64,000 nucleotides of DNA from Thalassococcus arenae (GTDB taxonomy: Bacteria; Pseudomonadota; Alphaproteobacteria; Rhodobacterales; Rhodobacteraceae), in the NCBI RefSeq assembly GCF_019104745.1, contig NZ_JAHRWL010000003.1, positions 62,001 through 126,000 of the forward strand. Direction: 5' to 3'. Every line of letters begins with the position of its first letter. Position 1 is the first letter of the stretch. The notes under the pieces were generated by a model. That model saw only the letters and a list, made by a program, of their open reading frames with translations. It did no database searches and was not told where the DNA came from. Both the position numbers and the translations under genes were made by a program. Of the stretch, positions 45,532-53,780 are shown in pieces.

Positions 45532-47069
45532 CGCCGGCCGCCCTGCACGATACGGTCCAGGATCATCGCGCAGAACAGGATCGAGAAGCCCGCCAGGATC
45601 CCCTGCCCCACATTGGCGTATTGCAGCGCCTCGAGCACGTCTTCGCCCAGCCCCTTGGCGCCGATCAGCGATGCGACGACCACCATCGCGAGGCTCAGCA
45701 TGATGGTCTGGTTGATGCCGGCCCGGATCGACGGAGCGGCCAGGGGCAGGTCGACGCGGGTCAGCAGGTACCACTTGTTCGCACCGAAACTGACCGCCGC
45801 CTCGCGCACCGATTCCGGCACGCCGCGCAGGCCCAGAACGGTCAGCCGCACCACCGGCGTGCCGCCGAAGATCATCGTGGTGACGACCGCTGCGGGTTTG
45901 CCGGTGCCGAAAAAGGCGATGACCGGGATCATGAAGACGAAGGCGGGCATGGTCTGCATGAAGTCCATGATCGGCTGGATGAAGGCATAGAACCGCGGGC
46001 GGCGGGCGGCGAACATGCCCAGCGGAATGCCGATCAGGATCGACAGGCAGGCCGCCGTACCCAGCAGCGCCAGCGTGGTCATGGCTTTTTCCCAAAAGCC
46101 CAGCAGCCCCATATAGGCCAGGAAGGCACCGGAATAGATCGCCATTCGCACCCCGGCCGTCAGCCATGTCAGCAGCACGATCAGCGACACGATCACGATC
46201 CAGGGCGTGCTGACAAAGACCAGCTCCAGCGCGTCCAGCACCAGGCGGATGACATAGGTGATGCCGTCGAACAGCGCCTCGCCGTTCAGTACCGCCCAGT
46301 TGAAAAAGGCCTCGACCCATTCGATGCTGACCAGGCGGATGTCGGGATCGGTGGGAAAGTCGGTGAGCAGACCGAAGCGGCCCGGAAAGCTGTAATGCAC
46401 CATCGCCGCCGCGACCATCACGGCCATGAAGGCGGCGCTGAAGGCGATCTGGCCCACCGGCATGCCCGAGCGGATCGACCTGTCCGACAGCCAGTCGGAA
46501 AACCGCGCCTCGAGCGCCCAGTTGGCGACGATGGCCTGTACCGCCTTGATCGCCAGCAGGATGCCCAGCCCCGTCAGGGCGATCCTCGGGCCCTGGGCGG
46601 CCAGCGCCTCGGCCTCGGCACGGATGCCGCCGATATTGGCCTCCAGCGCCTCGACCGTACGGCGAAAGGCATCGACCCGGTCGGACCCGGATTCGACCGC
46701 ACTGGCCAATTGCTGGCGGCGCAGTTCCAGCGTGCCCTCGATGGATGCGATCCGTTCCATCGCGTCGGCCGCGAGATCCCCGAACAGGCCGCGGGCGATC
46801 TGCACCAGCGCCAGCGCCTCGACGATCAGGAACGGCAGCGCCCAGGACCACAGGCCGCGCGCCCCGAACCAGACCGGACCGAACAGACCCGCCATCAGGT
46901 TGAAGGTGGGGGTAAAGCGCGACGACGCGCCGATCCGGTCGAAATTGCGGATGTAGTAATCGGGGCTGGTGCGGACGAAGCGGCGGATGTTGTCGCGGCG
47001 TTCCTCGGCATAGGCCAGCGCCGCTTCGCTTTCGGTGTCTTCCAGCGGGTTCAGGGTTTCGTCCTTCAT
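45528..47069 (-). CDS. Betaine-type ABC transporter permease (ProW/OpuAB) with DUF2628-like and coiled-coil N-terminus
   Basis: A 513-residue permease, much longer than ProW (about 350). The C-terminal 300 residues are the ProW/OpuAB core with GIPLGMFAARRP and SFGANKWYLLTRVDLPLAAPSI. The first 200 are unusual. Residues 35-75 (SPDYYIRNFDRIG...FNLMAGLFGPVWFGARGLW) look like a DUF2628 domain. Residues 105-165 form a likely coiled coil rich in Glu/Ala/Arg, followed by a further membrane segment. The start overlaps the ATPase stop by ATGA, and the stop overlaps the hydrolase start. Confidence 0.88.
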   Translation of the reverse strand: MKDETLNPLEDTESEAALAYAEERRDNIRRFVRTSPDYYIRNFDRIGASSRFTPTFNLMAGLFGPVWFGARGLWSWALPFLIVEALALVQIARGLFGDLAADAMERIASIEGTLELRRQQLASAVESGSDRVDAFRRTVEALEANIGGIRAEAEALAAQGPRIALTGLGILLAIKAVQAIVANWALEARFSDWLSDRSIRSGMPVGQIAFSAAFMAVMVAAAMVHYSFPGRFGLLTDFPTDPDIRLVSIEWVEAFFNWAVLNGEALFDGITYVIRLVLDALELVFVSTPWIVIVSLIVLLTWLTAGVRMAIYSGAFLAYMGLLGFWEKAMTTLALLGTAACLSILIGIPLGMFAARRPRFYAFIQPIMDFMQTMPAFVFMIPVIAFFGTGKPAAVVTTMIFGGTPVVRLTVLGLRGVPESVREAAVSFGANKWYLLTRVDLPLAAPSIRAGINQTIMLSLAMVVVASLIGAKGLGEDVLEALQYANVGQGILAGFSILFCAMILDRIVQGGRR

Positions 47070-48121
47070 GAGACTTCGGTCCCCTCGATCACCGTGCGCA
47101 GCAGATCGGCCCGGGTGATGACGCCGACATCGACCCCGGCATCCTCGACCAGGATCGGGTTCTCGTCGTCGATGGCCAGGTTGATCAGCGTGCTGAGCGT
47201 CTCGGCCTCGTTGACGCGCGGCGCGCCTGCGGGCAGCGGCCCCCGTGCAGAGACGAAAGCCTCGAGCGGCTGCATCACCGCATGGGCATGCACGACCTTG
47301 AGCCGCGAAATGCCGGCAACGAAATCGGCGACATAGTCGTCGGCGGGGTGCATGACGATGTCTTCGGCCGTGCCGATCTGCACCATCTTGCCGTCACGCA
47401 TGATGGCGATGCGGTCGCCGATGCGCACCGCCTCGTCCAGGTCGTGGGTGATGAAAACGGTGGTCTTCTTCAGGATCTTCGACAGGCGGATGAATTCATC
47501 CTGCAACTGCCTGCGGATCAGCGGATCGAGCGCCGAGAACGGCTCGTCCATCAGCAGCACGTCGGGATTGGCGGCCAGCGCCCGGGCCAGGCCCACGCGT
47601 TGCTGCATCCCCCCGGACAGCTCATGCGCGAATTTCGACCCCCACGCCCCCAGTTCGACGATGTCGAGGATCGCCGCCGCCTGGCGCATCCGTTCGTTCT
47701 TGGCGACCTGGCGGATTTCCAGCGGCATCGCCACGTTGTCCAGCACCGACCGGTGCGGCATCAGCGCGAAGTTCTGGAACACCATGCCGATCTTGAGGTT
47801 GCGAAAACGCTGAAGCTCGCGCGGGTTCAGCGCCATCACGTCGGTGCCTTCGATGGCGATCTTGCCCGCCGTCGGCTCCAGCAGCCGGTTGAAATGACGC
47901 ACCAAGGTGGACTTGCCGCTGCCCGACAGCCCCATGATGCAGAAGATCTCGCCGCGTTTGACCGTCAGGCTGACATCGGCGACACCCACGACCGCGCCCA
48001 TCTCCGACAACACCTGCGCCTTGGTCAGTCCGCGTTCACGGATCGCCTGCAGGGCTTTGTCCGGGTGGGCGCCGAAAATCTTCCAGACGTTGGATATCTC
48101 GATGACGGTGTCGTCGGTCAT
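47066..48121 (-). CDS. Betaine-type ABC transporter ATPase with CBS domain (ProV/OpuAA)
   Basis: A 351-residue ATPase. The ATG at 48121 gives MTDDTVIEISNVWKIFG. Walker A is GLSGSGKST, the signature LSGGMQQRVG, Walker B VLLMDEP, with the switch in ITHDLDEA, a ProV hallmark. About 70 C-terminal residues form a CBS-like region (ENPILVEDAGVDVGVITRADL), which in OpuA senses ionic strength. It could be osmotically gated, or the CBS part could serve another signal. Confidence 0.92.
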   Translation of the reverse strand: MTDDTVIEISNVWKIFGAHPDKALQAIRERGLTKAQVLSEMGAVVGVADVSLTVKRGEIFCIMGLSGSGKSTLVRHFNRLLEPTAGKIAIEGTDVMALNPRELQRFRNLKIGMVFQNFALMPHRSVLDNVAMPLEIRQVAKNERMRQAAAILDIVELGAWGSKFAHELSGGMQQRVGLARALAANPDVLLMDEPFSALDPLIRRQLQDEFIRLSKILKKTTVFITHDLDEAVRIGDRIAIMRDGKMVQIGTAEDIVMHPADDYVADFVAGISRLKVVHAHAVMQPLEAFVSARGPLPAGAPRVNEAETLSTLINLAIDDENPILVEDAGVDVGVITRADLLRTVIEGTEVS

Positions 48122-48146
48122 GGCCCTGCCTTTGCCAGCGGAATGT

Positions 48147-48176
48147 CGGCCGGCCCCGGACATCCGGGACCGGCCG
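48147..48176 (-). promoter_or_regulatory. Intercistronic stem-loop after the ProX-like gene
   Basis: CGGCCGGCCCCGG and CCGGGACCGGCCG form a 13-bp stem, all paired if one G-U pair is allowed, with a 4-base loop. It starts 20 bases past the binding-protein stop and precedes the ATPase gene. No U-tract is present on the minus strand. Confidence 0.7.
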
Positions 48177-48195
48177 CCGGGTCACCTGTGGTGGC

Positions 48196-49161
48196 TCAGA
48201 GACCCAGCATCGCGTCGACGCGGTCCGAATTCGCCTCGACCCATGCCTTGGCCACCTCGGCCGGATCGCGTCCGTTGGCGCTGATCTCGAAGGCCAGGCT
48301 GGAGACGTCCTGCGCAGTCAGGGCAAAATTCTGGAAGAACTCGGTGATCGCGGGCGAACGGTCGGCAAGCGAGTTGGACCAGGCGATCTGGACCTGCTTG
48401 AGGTCGTCCTTGGAGGCCACCATCGACTTGTTGTACCAGTCCGCGTCGTCCGAGGGCTGGACCATCACGTATTTCGCCGGGTCGTAGGCGGGTTCGGTCA
48501 ACATCGTGACATCGAACATGAACCAGACCGCGTGCGGCTCGTAGCAGTAAAAGGCATAGCCTTCGCCCTTGGCGATGCTGTCCTTGATGCGCGCGGTCTT
48601 GACCGCTTCTTCGGCGCGGATCGGCTCGAGGAAGTCGAGCAGGCCGTAGTCGCGCACCTTGACCTCGTTGACGTTGGCCGAAGCCCAACCCGGCGCGCCG
48701 ATCCACATCTCGCCCTTGCCGTTGCCATCGCTGTCCATCGCCGCCGCAACGTCCGGGCGGCCGAGATCGGCGATATCGGTGATGTTCATCTTGGCAGCGA
48801 AGTCCTTGGACACGCAGAACCCCTGATTGCCTTCGTAGGGATTCGACGACAGGGTGACCGTGCCCTTGCCGTCCACGTATTCCTTGGTGAAGCTTTCCTG
48901 GTTCGGCAGCCAGACATCGGGATGGACGTCGATATCGCCCTTGCCCTGGTCCATGGCCTGGAAGATCGTCGCGTTGTTGCCGGGCACGTATTCCACCGTC
49001 CCGCCGATGCGCGAGGTCACGATTTCACCCAGCACATGGGCGATTGCCTGGGCGCCGGTCCAGGACGGCACGCCGATCTTGACCTCTTCGGCCGCCAGTG
49101 CTGGCAGCGCCACAAGGCTGGCCGCGGCGGCAAGACCAAGCGATTTCAGGGTCGTCTTCAT
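48196..49161 (-). CDS. Betaine-type ABC transporter binding protein (ProX/OpuAC family)
   Basis: A 321-residue periplasmic binder with a signal peptide ending at LPALAAEE. Tryptophans in SWTGAQ (near residue 34), DVWLPN (near residue 83), PGWASA (near residue 158) and AVWFMFD (near residue 212) could form the aromatic box that binds quaternary ammonium groups. It lies between a CuyA-like lyase gene (41 bases upstream) and its own ATPase. The ligand may be a betaine or a sulfonated or sulfur-bearing amino acid. I cannot decide between them. Confidence 0.88.
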   Translation of the reverse strand: MKTTLKSLGLAAAASLVALPALAAEEVKIGVPSWTGAQAIAHVLGEIVTSRIGGTVEYVPGNNATIFQAMDQGKGDIDVHPDVWLPNQESFTKEYVDGKGTVTLSSNPYEGNQGFCVSKDFAAKMNITDIADLGRPDVAAAMDSDGNGKGEMWIGAPGWASANVNEVKVRDYGLLDFLEPIRAEEAVKTARIKDSIAKGEGYAFYCYEPHAVWFMFDVTMLTEPAYDPAKYVMVQPSDDADWYNKSMVASKDDLKQVQIAWSNSLADRSPAITEFFQNFALTAQDVSSLAFEISANGRDPAEVAKAWVEANSDRVDAMLGL

Positions 49162-49202
49162 GTCAGTCTCCTCTGTTGGGATGCGCCCTGTGCGGGCGTC
49201 GT

Positions 49203-50246
49203 TCAGGTCAGTGATGCCAATAGCTGGTCCTGGTAGGCGAACAGCGCCGTCGATCCGCCGGTATGCAGGAACAACACGTTGTCGGACGGCTTGAAAAAAC
49301 CCTGCCGCACCATGCCGATCAACCCGGCCATGCCCTTGGCGGAATAGACCGGATCCAGCAGGATACCCTCCTGCCGCGCAAGCAGGCGGATCGCCTCCAA
49401 AGTGGACTCGGCCGGAATGCCGTATCCTTCGCCGACATACCCGTCATCGACCAGGATCCTGTTCAGCGGCACACCGGCCGCGCCCAGTTTTTCCAGTGTC
49501 TTCTGCGTCAGCCCGTGCACGGCGTTCATCTGCCGTTCGCGCGGCTGACGAACGCTGACGCCCATGACCGGCAGGTGGAAATCCAGCGCCGCGAAGCCCG
49601 CGACCAACCCGGCATGGGTGCCGGTGCTGCCGGTCGACATGACGAGCCAGTCGAAACGCTGGCCCGTGTCGTGGCTATGGTCGACGATTTCCTGGGCGCA
49701 ATTCACGTATCCCAGGGCGCCGGTCGGGTTCGACCCGCCGCCGGGGATGAAATAGGGCCGGTGGCCCTGTGCCCGCAGCGTTTCGGTCACCGCTTCGGCT
49801 TCGGCGTTCATGTCCAGACCGGCGGGACGGAATTCGTGCGTGGCCCCGAACAGCGCGTCGAGCAACACGTTGCCGGTGACCTCGTACGCGGCGTCGCGGT
49901 TCGGCACCCGCCGTTCCAGCAGAACGTGGCATTTCATGCCCACCTTGCAGGCCGCGGCGGCGGTCTGGCGCACATGGTTCGACTGCACCGCGCCTTGCGT
50001 GACGAGCATGTCGGCTTTCTGGTTCATCGCCTCGCCGACCAGGAATTCCAGCTTGCGGGTCTTGTTTCCGCCCATGGCCAGTCCGGTGCAATCGTCGCGC
50101 TTGATGAACAGGCTGGGCCCGCCCAGAAATTCACTGAGCCGCGGCATGGCTTCGATCGGCGTCGGCTGGTGGCAAAGGCTGGTACGTGGGAAACGATCGA
50201 AGTTGATCCGGGTCGCGCTTCGCGGCAGCGTTTCTGTATCGGCCAT
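49203..50246 (-). CDS. cuyA: PLP-dependent D-cysteine desulfhydrase / L-cysteate sulfo-lyase family (CuyA-like)
   Basis: A 347-residue fold-type II PLP enzyme of the ACC deaminase/D-cysteine desulfhydrase family. Lys62 in MGGNKTRKLEF is the PLP lysine. QSNHVRQTAAAA follows at about residue 88, GGGSNPTGALGYV is near residue 165 and FLHTGGSTALF binds the phosphate. It resembles roseobacter CuyA, which cleaves L-cysteate to pyruvate, ammonia and sulfite. The family also includes D-cysteine desulfhydrases, so sequence alone does not settle the substrate. The ATG at 50246 gives MADTETLPR. It is divergent from a LysR regulator. Confidence 0.78.
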   Translation of the reverse strand: MADTETLPRSATRINFDRFPRTSLCHQPTPIEAMPRLSEFLGGPSLFIKRDDCTGLAMGGNKTRKLEFLVGEAMNQKADMLVTQGAVQSNHVRQTAAAACKVGMKCHVLLERRVPNRDAAYEVTGNVLLDALFGATHEFRPAGLDMNAEAEAVTETLRAQGHRPYFIPGGGSNPTGALGYVNCAQEIVDHSHDTGQRFDWLVMSTGSTGTHAGLVAGFAALDFHLPVMGVSVRQPRERQMNAVHGLTQKTLEKLGAAGVPLNRILVDDGYVGEGYGIPAESTLEAIRLLARQEGILLDPVYSAKGMAGLIGMVRQGFFKPSDNVLFLHTGGSTALFAYQDQLLASLT

Positions 50247-50327
50247 GTCACATCCTGCGGTCGGTTGCTTCGACCGAAGCTTGTGACAGGGCGGTGCCAA
50301 ACGCCAATGCCATGTTTGAATGACATT

Positions 50328-50342
50328 ATGCAAATTTTGCAT
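50328..50342. promoter_or_regulatory. LysR-type operator between the CuyA-like gene and its regulator
   Basis: ATGCAAA-T-TTTGCAT is a perfect 7-bp inverted repeat with the T-N11-A form of LysR sites. It sits 13 bases before the regulator start and about 82 bases upstream of the cuyA-like start, as expected for autorepression and target activation. Confidence 0.65.
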
Positions 50343-50355
50343 TAGCTTTGCCGGC

Positions 50356-51273
50356 ATGGACATCATGCTGTTCCGCGATCTCGAACGCCTGCAGAGAACC
50401 GGCAATTTTTCGCAAGCCGCGGTTCTGGCGAATCTCAGCCAGCCTGCGTTCAGCCGCCGCATCAAATCGCTGGAGGCCTGGGTCGGCGCGATGCTGGTCG
50501 ACCGGTCACACCAGCCGGTGCGCCTGACCCAGGCCGGCGAACAGATGCTCGAGGCCGGGATGCAGGCATTGGCGCGGATCGAACAGGAGCGCAGCCAGAT
50601 CCGCGAGGTGCAGTCGCTGCCCGACAAATACGTCGTCACCTTTGGCGCCCAGCATTCCATCGGCTGGCGGTTCTACCCCACCTGGTTGCAGGCGCTGGAA
50701 GAGGCCCATGGCCCGGTCCTGTCGCGGTTGCGGGCGGACGACCTGCCCAATTGCATGCGCGACCTGAGGAACGGAGATGTGGATTTCGTCATCGCCTATG
50801 TGGGTGCCGAAAAGCCACCGGGCGGGCTGATCGACGCGGTCACGATCGGCGAGGACCAGCTTGTCCCGGTCTGCAAACCGAACGCGGACGGCGCGCCGCT
50901 GTTCGGGTTCGAAACGCCGGGCCTGCAGATGCCGTTTTTGCGTTTTGGAGATTCGGCACCGATCGGCCGCCATCTTGAACCCCTGTTCGATCGGCACGGG
51001 ATTTCCGACCGGTTGCGCACCGTTTACGAAAACTCCATGGCCGGGGCGCTGCGCATCCGGGCGCGCAACGGCGACGGCGTGGCATGGCTGCCGAAAAGCC
51101 TGGTCCAGCCCGACCTCGATGGCGGCATCCTTGTCCGCACCGGCCACCCCGATTGGGTTGTCGACCTGTCGATCCGGCTGTTTCGGAACAAGGAACGGTC
51201 GAACCGCGTGACGCGCGCGATCTGGACGTTTCTTGAAGTGCGGCAATCGGTGTCGCTGGTGCCGCCGGCGTGA
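50356..51273 (+). CDS. LysR-family transcriptional regulator (CuyR-like position)
   Basis: A 305-residue LysR regulator. The ATG at 50356 gives MDIMLFRDLERLQRTGNFSQ, and the helix-turn-helix is AAVLANLSQPAFSRRIKSLEAWVG near residues 20-43. The effector domain covers residues 90-300. It is divergent from the cuyA-like gene with a perfect dyad between. It probably activates the lyase and importer in response to their substrate. It ends 18 bases from the convergent uxuB stop. Confidence 0.88.
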   Translation: MDIMLFRDLERLQRTGNFSQAAVLANLSQPAFSRRIKSLEAWVGAMLVDRSHQPVRLTQAGEQMLEAGMQALARIEQERSQIREVQSLPDKYVVTFGAQHSIGWRFYPTWLQALEEAHGPVLSRLRADDLPNCMRDLRNGDVDFVIAYVGAEKPPGGLIDAVTIGEDQLVPVCKPNADGAPLFGFETPGLQMPFLRFGDSAPIGRHLEPLFDRHGISDRLRTVYENSMAGALRIRARNGDGVAWLPKSLVQPDLDGGILVRTGHPDWVVDLSIRLFRNKERSNRVTRAIWTFLEVRQSVSLVPPA

Positions 51274-51291
51274 CGCGGCGCACCGTCTTGT

Positions 51292-52728
51292 CTAACCGAC
51301 GAAGTCCTGCACGGCGGCGCGCGCACCCCTGTCTGCCAAGACCTCGAAGGCCCGGGTGACGACCCGGGTGAAGTCCGGGTTCCGGGTCAGTTTTTCGGGA
51401 AAAACGGCGTCCACGGAAAGCAGGGCCGCGACCTTGTCTTCGGGCGTTGCCGCGCTGTCCGACGCCGCGCGCAAGCGATTGGCCAGCGGATCGCGCACAT
51501 CGATGTCGCTGCCGCCCTCGTCGACGCCTCCGACATAGCGCATCCACCCCGCCACCGCCAGGCACAGGCCCTTTGGCACCTGCCCCCGGTCGAGGTTGTC
51601 GATCACCGTTCCAAGAATGCGCTGAGGCAGCTTCTGGCTGCCATCCATGGCGATCTGCCAGGTCCGGTGACGAATGGCGGGATTGCGGTAGCGCTCCAAC
51701 AGCGCCGCGGCGTATGCGGGCAGGTCTTCGCCTTCCGGCTGCGGCACGGTCGGCAGGATTTCCTGCGCCCAAAGCCTCTCGCACAGCCGGGCAAAGGCCG
51801 GATCCGCCACCGTTTCGGCAATCGTGGCGTATCCCGCCAGATATCCCAGATAGGCCAGAGTGGAATGCGTGCCGTTGAGGCAGCGCAGCTTCATCAGTTC
51901 GTGGCGTTCGACGTCGCGGACGAACTGCGCCCCGGCCGCATCCCAGGCGGGGCGCCCCGTTGGAAAATCATCCTCGATCACCCATTGCCGGAACGGCTCG
52001 TGCGCGACCATGGCATCGTCGCGATATCCCTGCGTTTCGGCCAGGTGCGCGATGTCGTCGGCGGTGGTGGCGGGTGTGATCCGGTCGACCATGGTCGACG
52101 GGAAACGCACGTGATCGGCGATCCAGCCGGCAAGCTCCGGGTCGCGCGCGCGGGCGAAATCCAGCACCACGCCACGCAACAGACGGCCATTGGACGGCAG
52201 GTTGTCGCAACTGAGCGCCGTGAATGGCTGCACTTGCGCCGCGCGGCGCCGTGCCAACGCCTCGACCAGAAAGCCCGGCGCCGAGCGCGGCGCCTGGGAC
52301 GCGGCGAGGTCATGCGCGATGTCGGGATGGTCCATCTCGAGCCGCCCGGTCGCCGGGTTGTGACAATAACCCTTTTCGGTGATCGTCAGCGAGACGATCC
52401 GCGTTTCGGGCGCGGCCATCGCGGTCAGCACGGCTTGCGGATCCTCGGGGGCGACGAGGATAGCCGCAATCGACTCGATCACGCGGCATTGCGTTTTGCC
52501 GGGCGCCAGGGTGACCGAGGTATAGGCGCATCCCTGCGGCTCCAGCTGGTCGCGCGCGTCGGTACTGCGCAGGCTGACCGCGACGATCCCCCAGTCTTTG
52601 GCCGCTGCGTCCATGGCATCCGCGGTGTAGATCGCGTTGAAGGCGCGAAAAAAGGCCCCGGGACCCAGATGCACGATTCCGGGCTTTGGACGGGGCGTGG
52701 TGCGGGCAAGACGGGGCATGTCGGCCAA
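51292..52728 (-). CDS. uxuB: D-mannonate oxidoreductase / fructuronate reductase (mannitol dehydrogenase family)
   Basis: A 478-residue long-chain polyol dehydrogenase. The N-terminal Rossmann motif is GIVHLGPGAFFRAF, DNLPSNG is near residue 180, and KLRCLNGTHSTLAYLG holds the catalytic Lys, Asn and His of the family. I use the TTG at 52728 because AAGGAGA sits 6 bases before it; an ATG 9 bases on is possible. It should interconvert D-fructuronate and D-mannonate, upstream of the ManD-like dehydratase. It is divergent from kduI, and operator D lies between them. Confidence 0.88.
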   Translation of the reverse strand: MADMPRLARTTPRPKPGIVHLGPGAFFRAFNAIYTADAMDAAAKDWGIVAVSLRSTDARDQLEPQGCAYTSVTLAPGKTQCRVIESIAAILVAPEDPQAVLTAMAAPETRIVSLTITEKGYCHNPATGRLEMDHPDIAHDLAASQAPRSAPGFLVEALARRRAAQVQPFTALSCDNLPSNGRLLRGVVLDFARARDPELAGWIADHVRFPSTMVDRITPATTADDIAHLAETQGYRDDAMVAHEPFRQWVIEDDFPTGRPAWDAAGAQFVRDVERHELMKLRCLNGTHSTLAYLGYLAGYATIAETVADPAFARLCERLWAQEILPTVPQPEGEDLPAYAAALLERYRNPAIRHRTWQIAMDGSQKLPQRILGTVIDNLDRGQVPKGLCLAVAGWMRYVGGVDEGGSDIDVRDPLANRLRAASDSAATPEDKVAALLSVDAVFPEKLTRNPDFTRVVTRAFEVLADRGARAAVQDFVG

Positions 52729-52894
52729 ACCGGTCTCCTTTTATGCGCTGTTCCCGTTTCGTGACCGGCTCCTGCGCGGGATGCAATGCCCCCGAGCGGC
52801 AGGTCTGTCTGCCCGGATAGGCAAGCGGTGCCGCCAGGGTGGCGGAATTCGAAGCGGACGCGGTCACATTTCCTTGTTCTTCCGATCTTAGGAT

Positions 52895-52908
52895 ACTAAC
52901 ATACCAGT
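52895..52908. promoter_or_regulatory. GntR-type operator, site D (kduI and uxuB divergent region)
   Basis: ACTAACATACCAGT differs from site B at two central positions and keeps both outer arms. It lies 47 bases upstream of kduI, in the 227-base gap shared with uxuB. It suggests that the same GntR regulators control this distant locus. Confidence 0.62.
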
Positions 52909-52955
52909 TGAGTGCAACCGAAACGCCGCGACGACTTTGTTGGAAAGGATAGCCG

Positions 52956-53780
52956 ATGCTGACCGTTCGTTCGCTTTATGCCGTGAGCCAGGCCGAAACC
53001 AAAGCCATGGACGCAACCGGGCTTCGCGACAATTTTCATTCCGGCGGTCTGTTCGCGCCGGGCGAGATACGGCTGGTCTATACCCATTACGATCGGATGA
53101 TCGTGGGCGGAATCACTCCGGACAATGGGGATCTCACGCTCGATGCGGTCAAGGAATGCGGGACGGAATCCATCCTGGACCGGCGGGAGATCGGCATCCT
53201 GAACGTCGGAGACACCGCACAGGTGACGGCTGACGGCGCCGCTCACAGCCTGAATCGGGGCGACGTTCTGTATCTCGGCATGGGCGCAGGTCCGGTGACT
53301 TTCGGCACGGGCGGGCGATTCTACATCGTTTCGACGCCGGCCCACCGCGCCCTGCCCGCCAAGCTGATCAAGATCGAACAGGCCGGCAAGGTCAAACTGG
53401 GTGCGCCCGAAACGGCCAACGACCGCACGATCTATCAGTTCATCCATCCCGACGTGATGGAAAGCTGCCAGTTGGTCATGGGTTACACGATGTTCCACGG
53501 CGGTTCGGTCTGGAACACGATGCCCGCCCACGTGCACGATCGCCGGATGGAGGCGTATTTCTATTTCGACCTGGCCGACGACAACCGCGTCTTCCACTTC
53601 ATGGGCGAACCTGACGAGACCCGTCATATCGTGATGCGGAACGAAGAGGCGGTGATCTCGCCGCCGTGGTCGATCCATTGCGGCTGCGGCACCGGCAGCT
53701 ACACCTTCTGCTGGGCGATGGCAGGCGACAATGTCGACTACAAGGATGTCGAGATGGTCGCGATGGAGGACCTGCGGTGA
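52956..53780 (+). CDS. kduI: 5-dehydro-4-deoxy-D-glucuronate isomerase
   Basis: A 274-residue KduI cupin. The start GAAAGGATAGCCG-ATG is well placed. Zinc ligands are His192, His194 and Glu199 in MPAHVHDRRMEAY, plus a later His in SPPWSIHCG. GGITPDNG near residue 51 and IYQFIHPDVMESCQLVMG near residue 159 are typical. It isomerises the open unsaturated uronate product to 2,5-diketo-3-deoxygluconate. Its last bases overlap the kduD GTG start, so both are made together. Confidence 0.93.
   Translation: MLTVRSLYAVSQAETKAMDATGLRDNFHSGGLFAPGEIRLVYTHYDRMIVGGITPDNGDLTLDAVKECGTESILDRREIGILNVGDTAQVTADGAAHSLNRGDVLYLGMGAGPVTFGTGGRFYIVSTPAHRALPAKLIKIEQAGKVKLGAPETANDRTIYQFIHPDVMESCQLVMGYTMFHGGSVWNTMPAHVHDRRMEAYFYFDLADDNRVFHFMGEPDETRHIVMRNEEAVISPPWSIHCGCGTGSYTFCWAMAGDNVDYKDVEMVAMEDLR

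Noticed and set aside
44797-46851. A 684-codon frame that would fuse the hydrolase to an upstream region
   Set aside because: Everything above 45531 overlaps the permease in another frame and has shadow composition. The GTG at 45531 with a GTGA overlap is the natural start.
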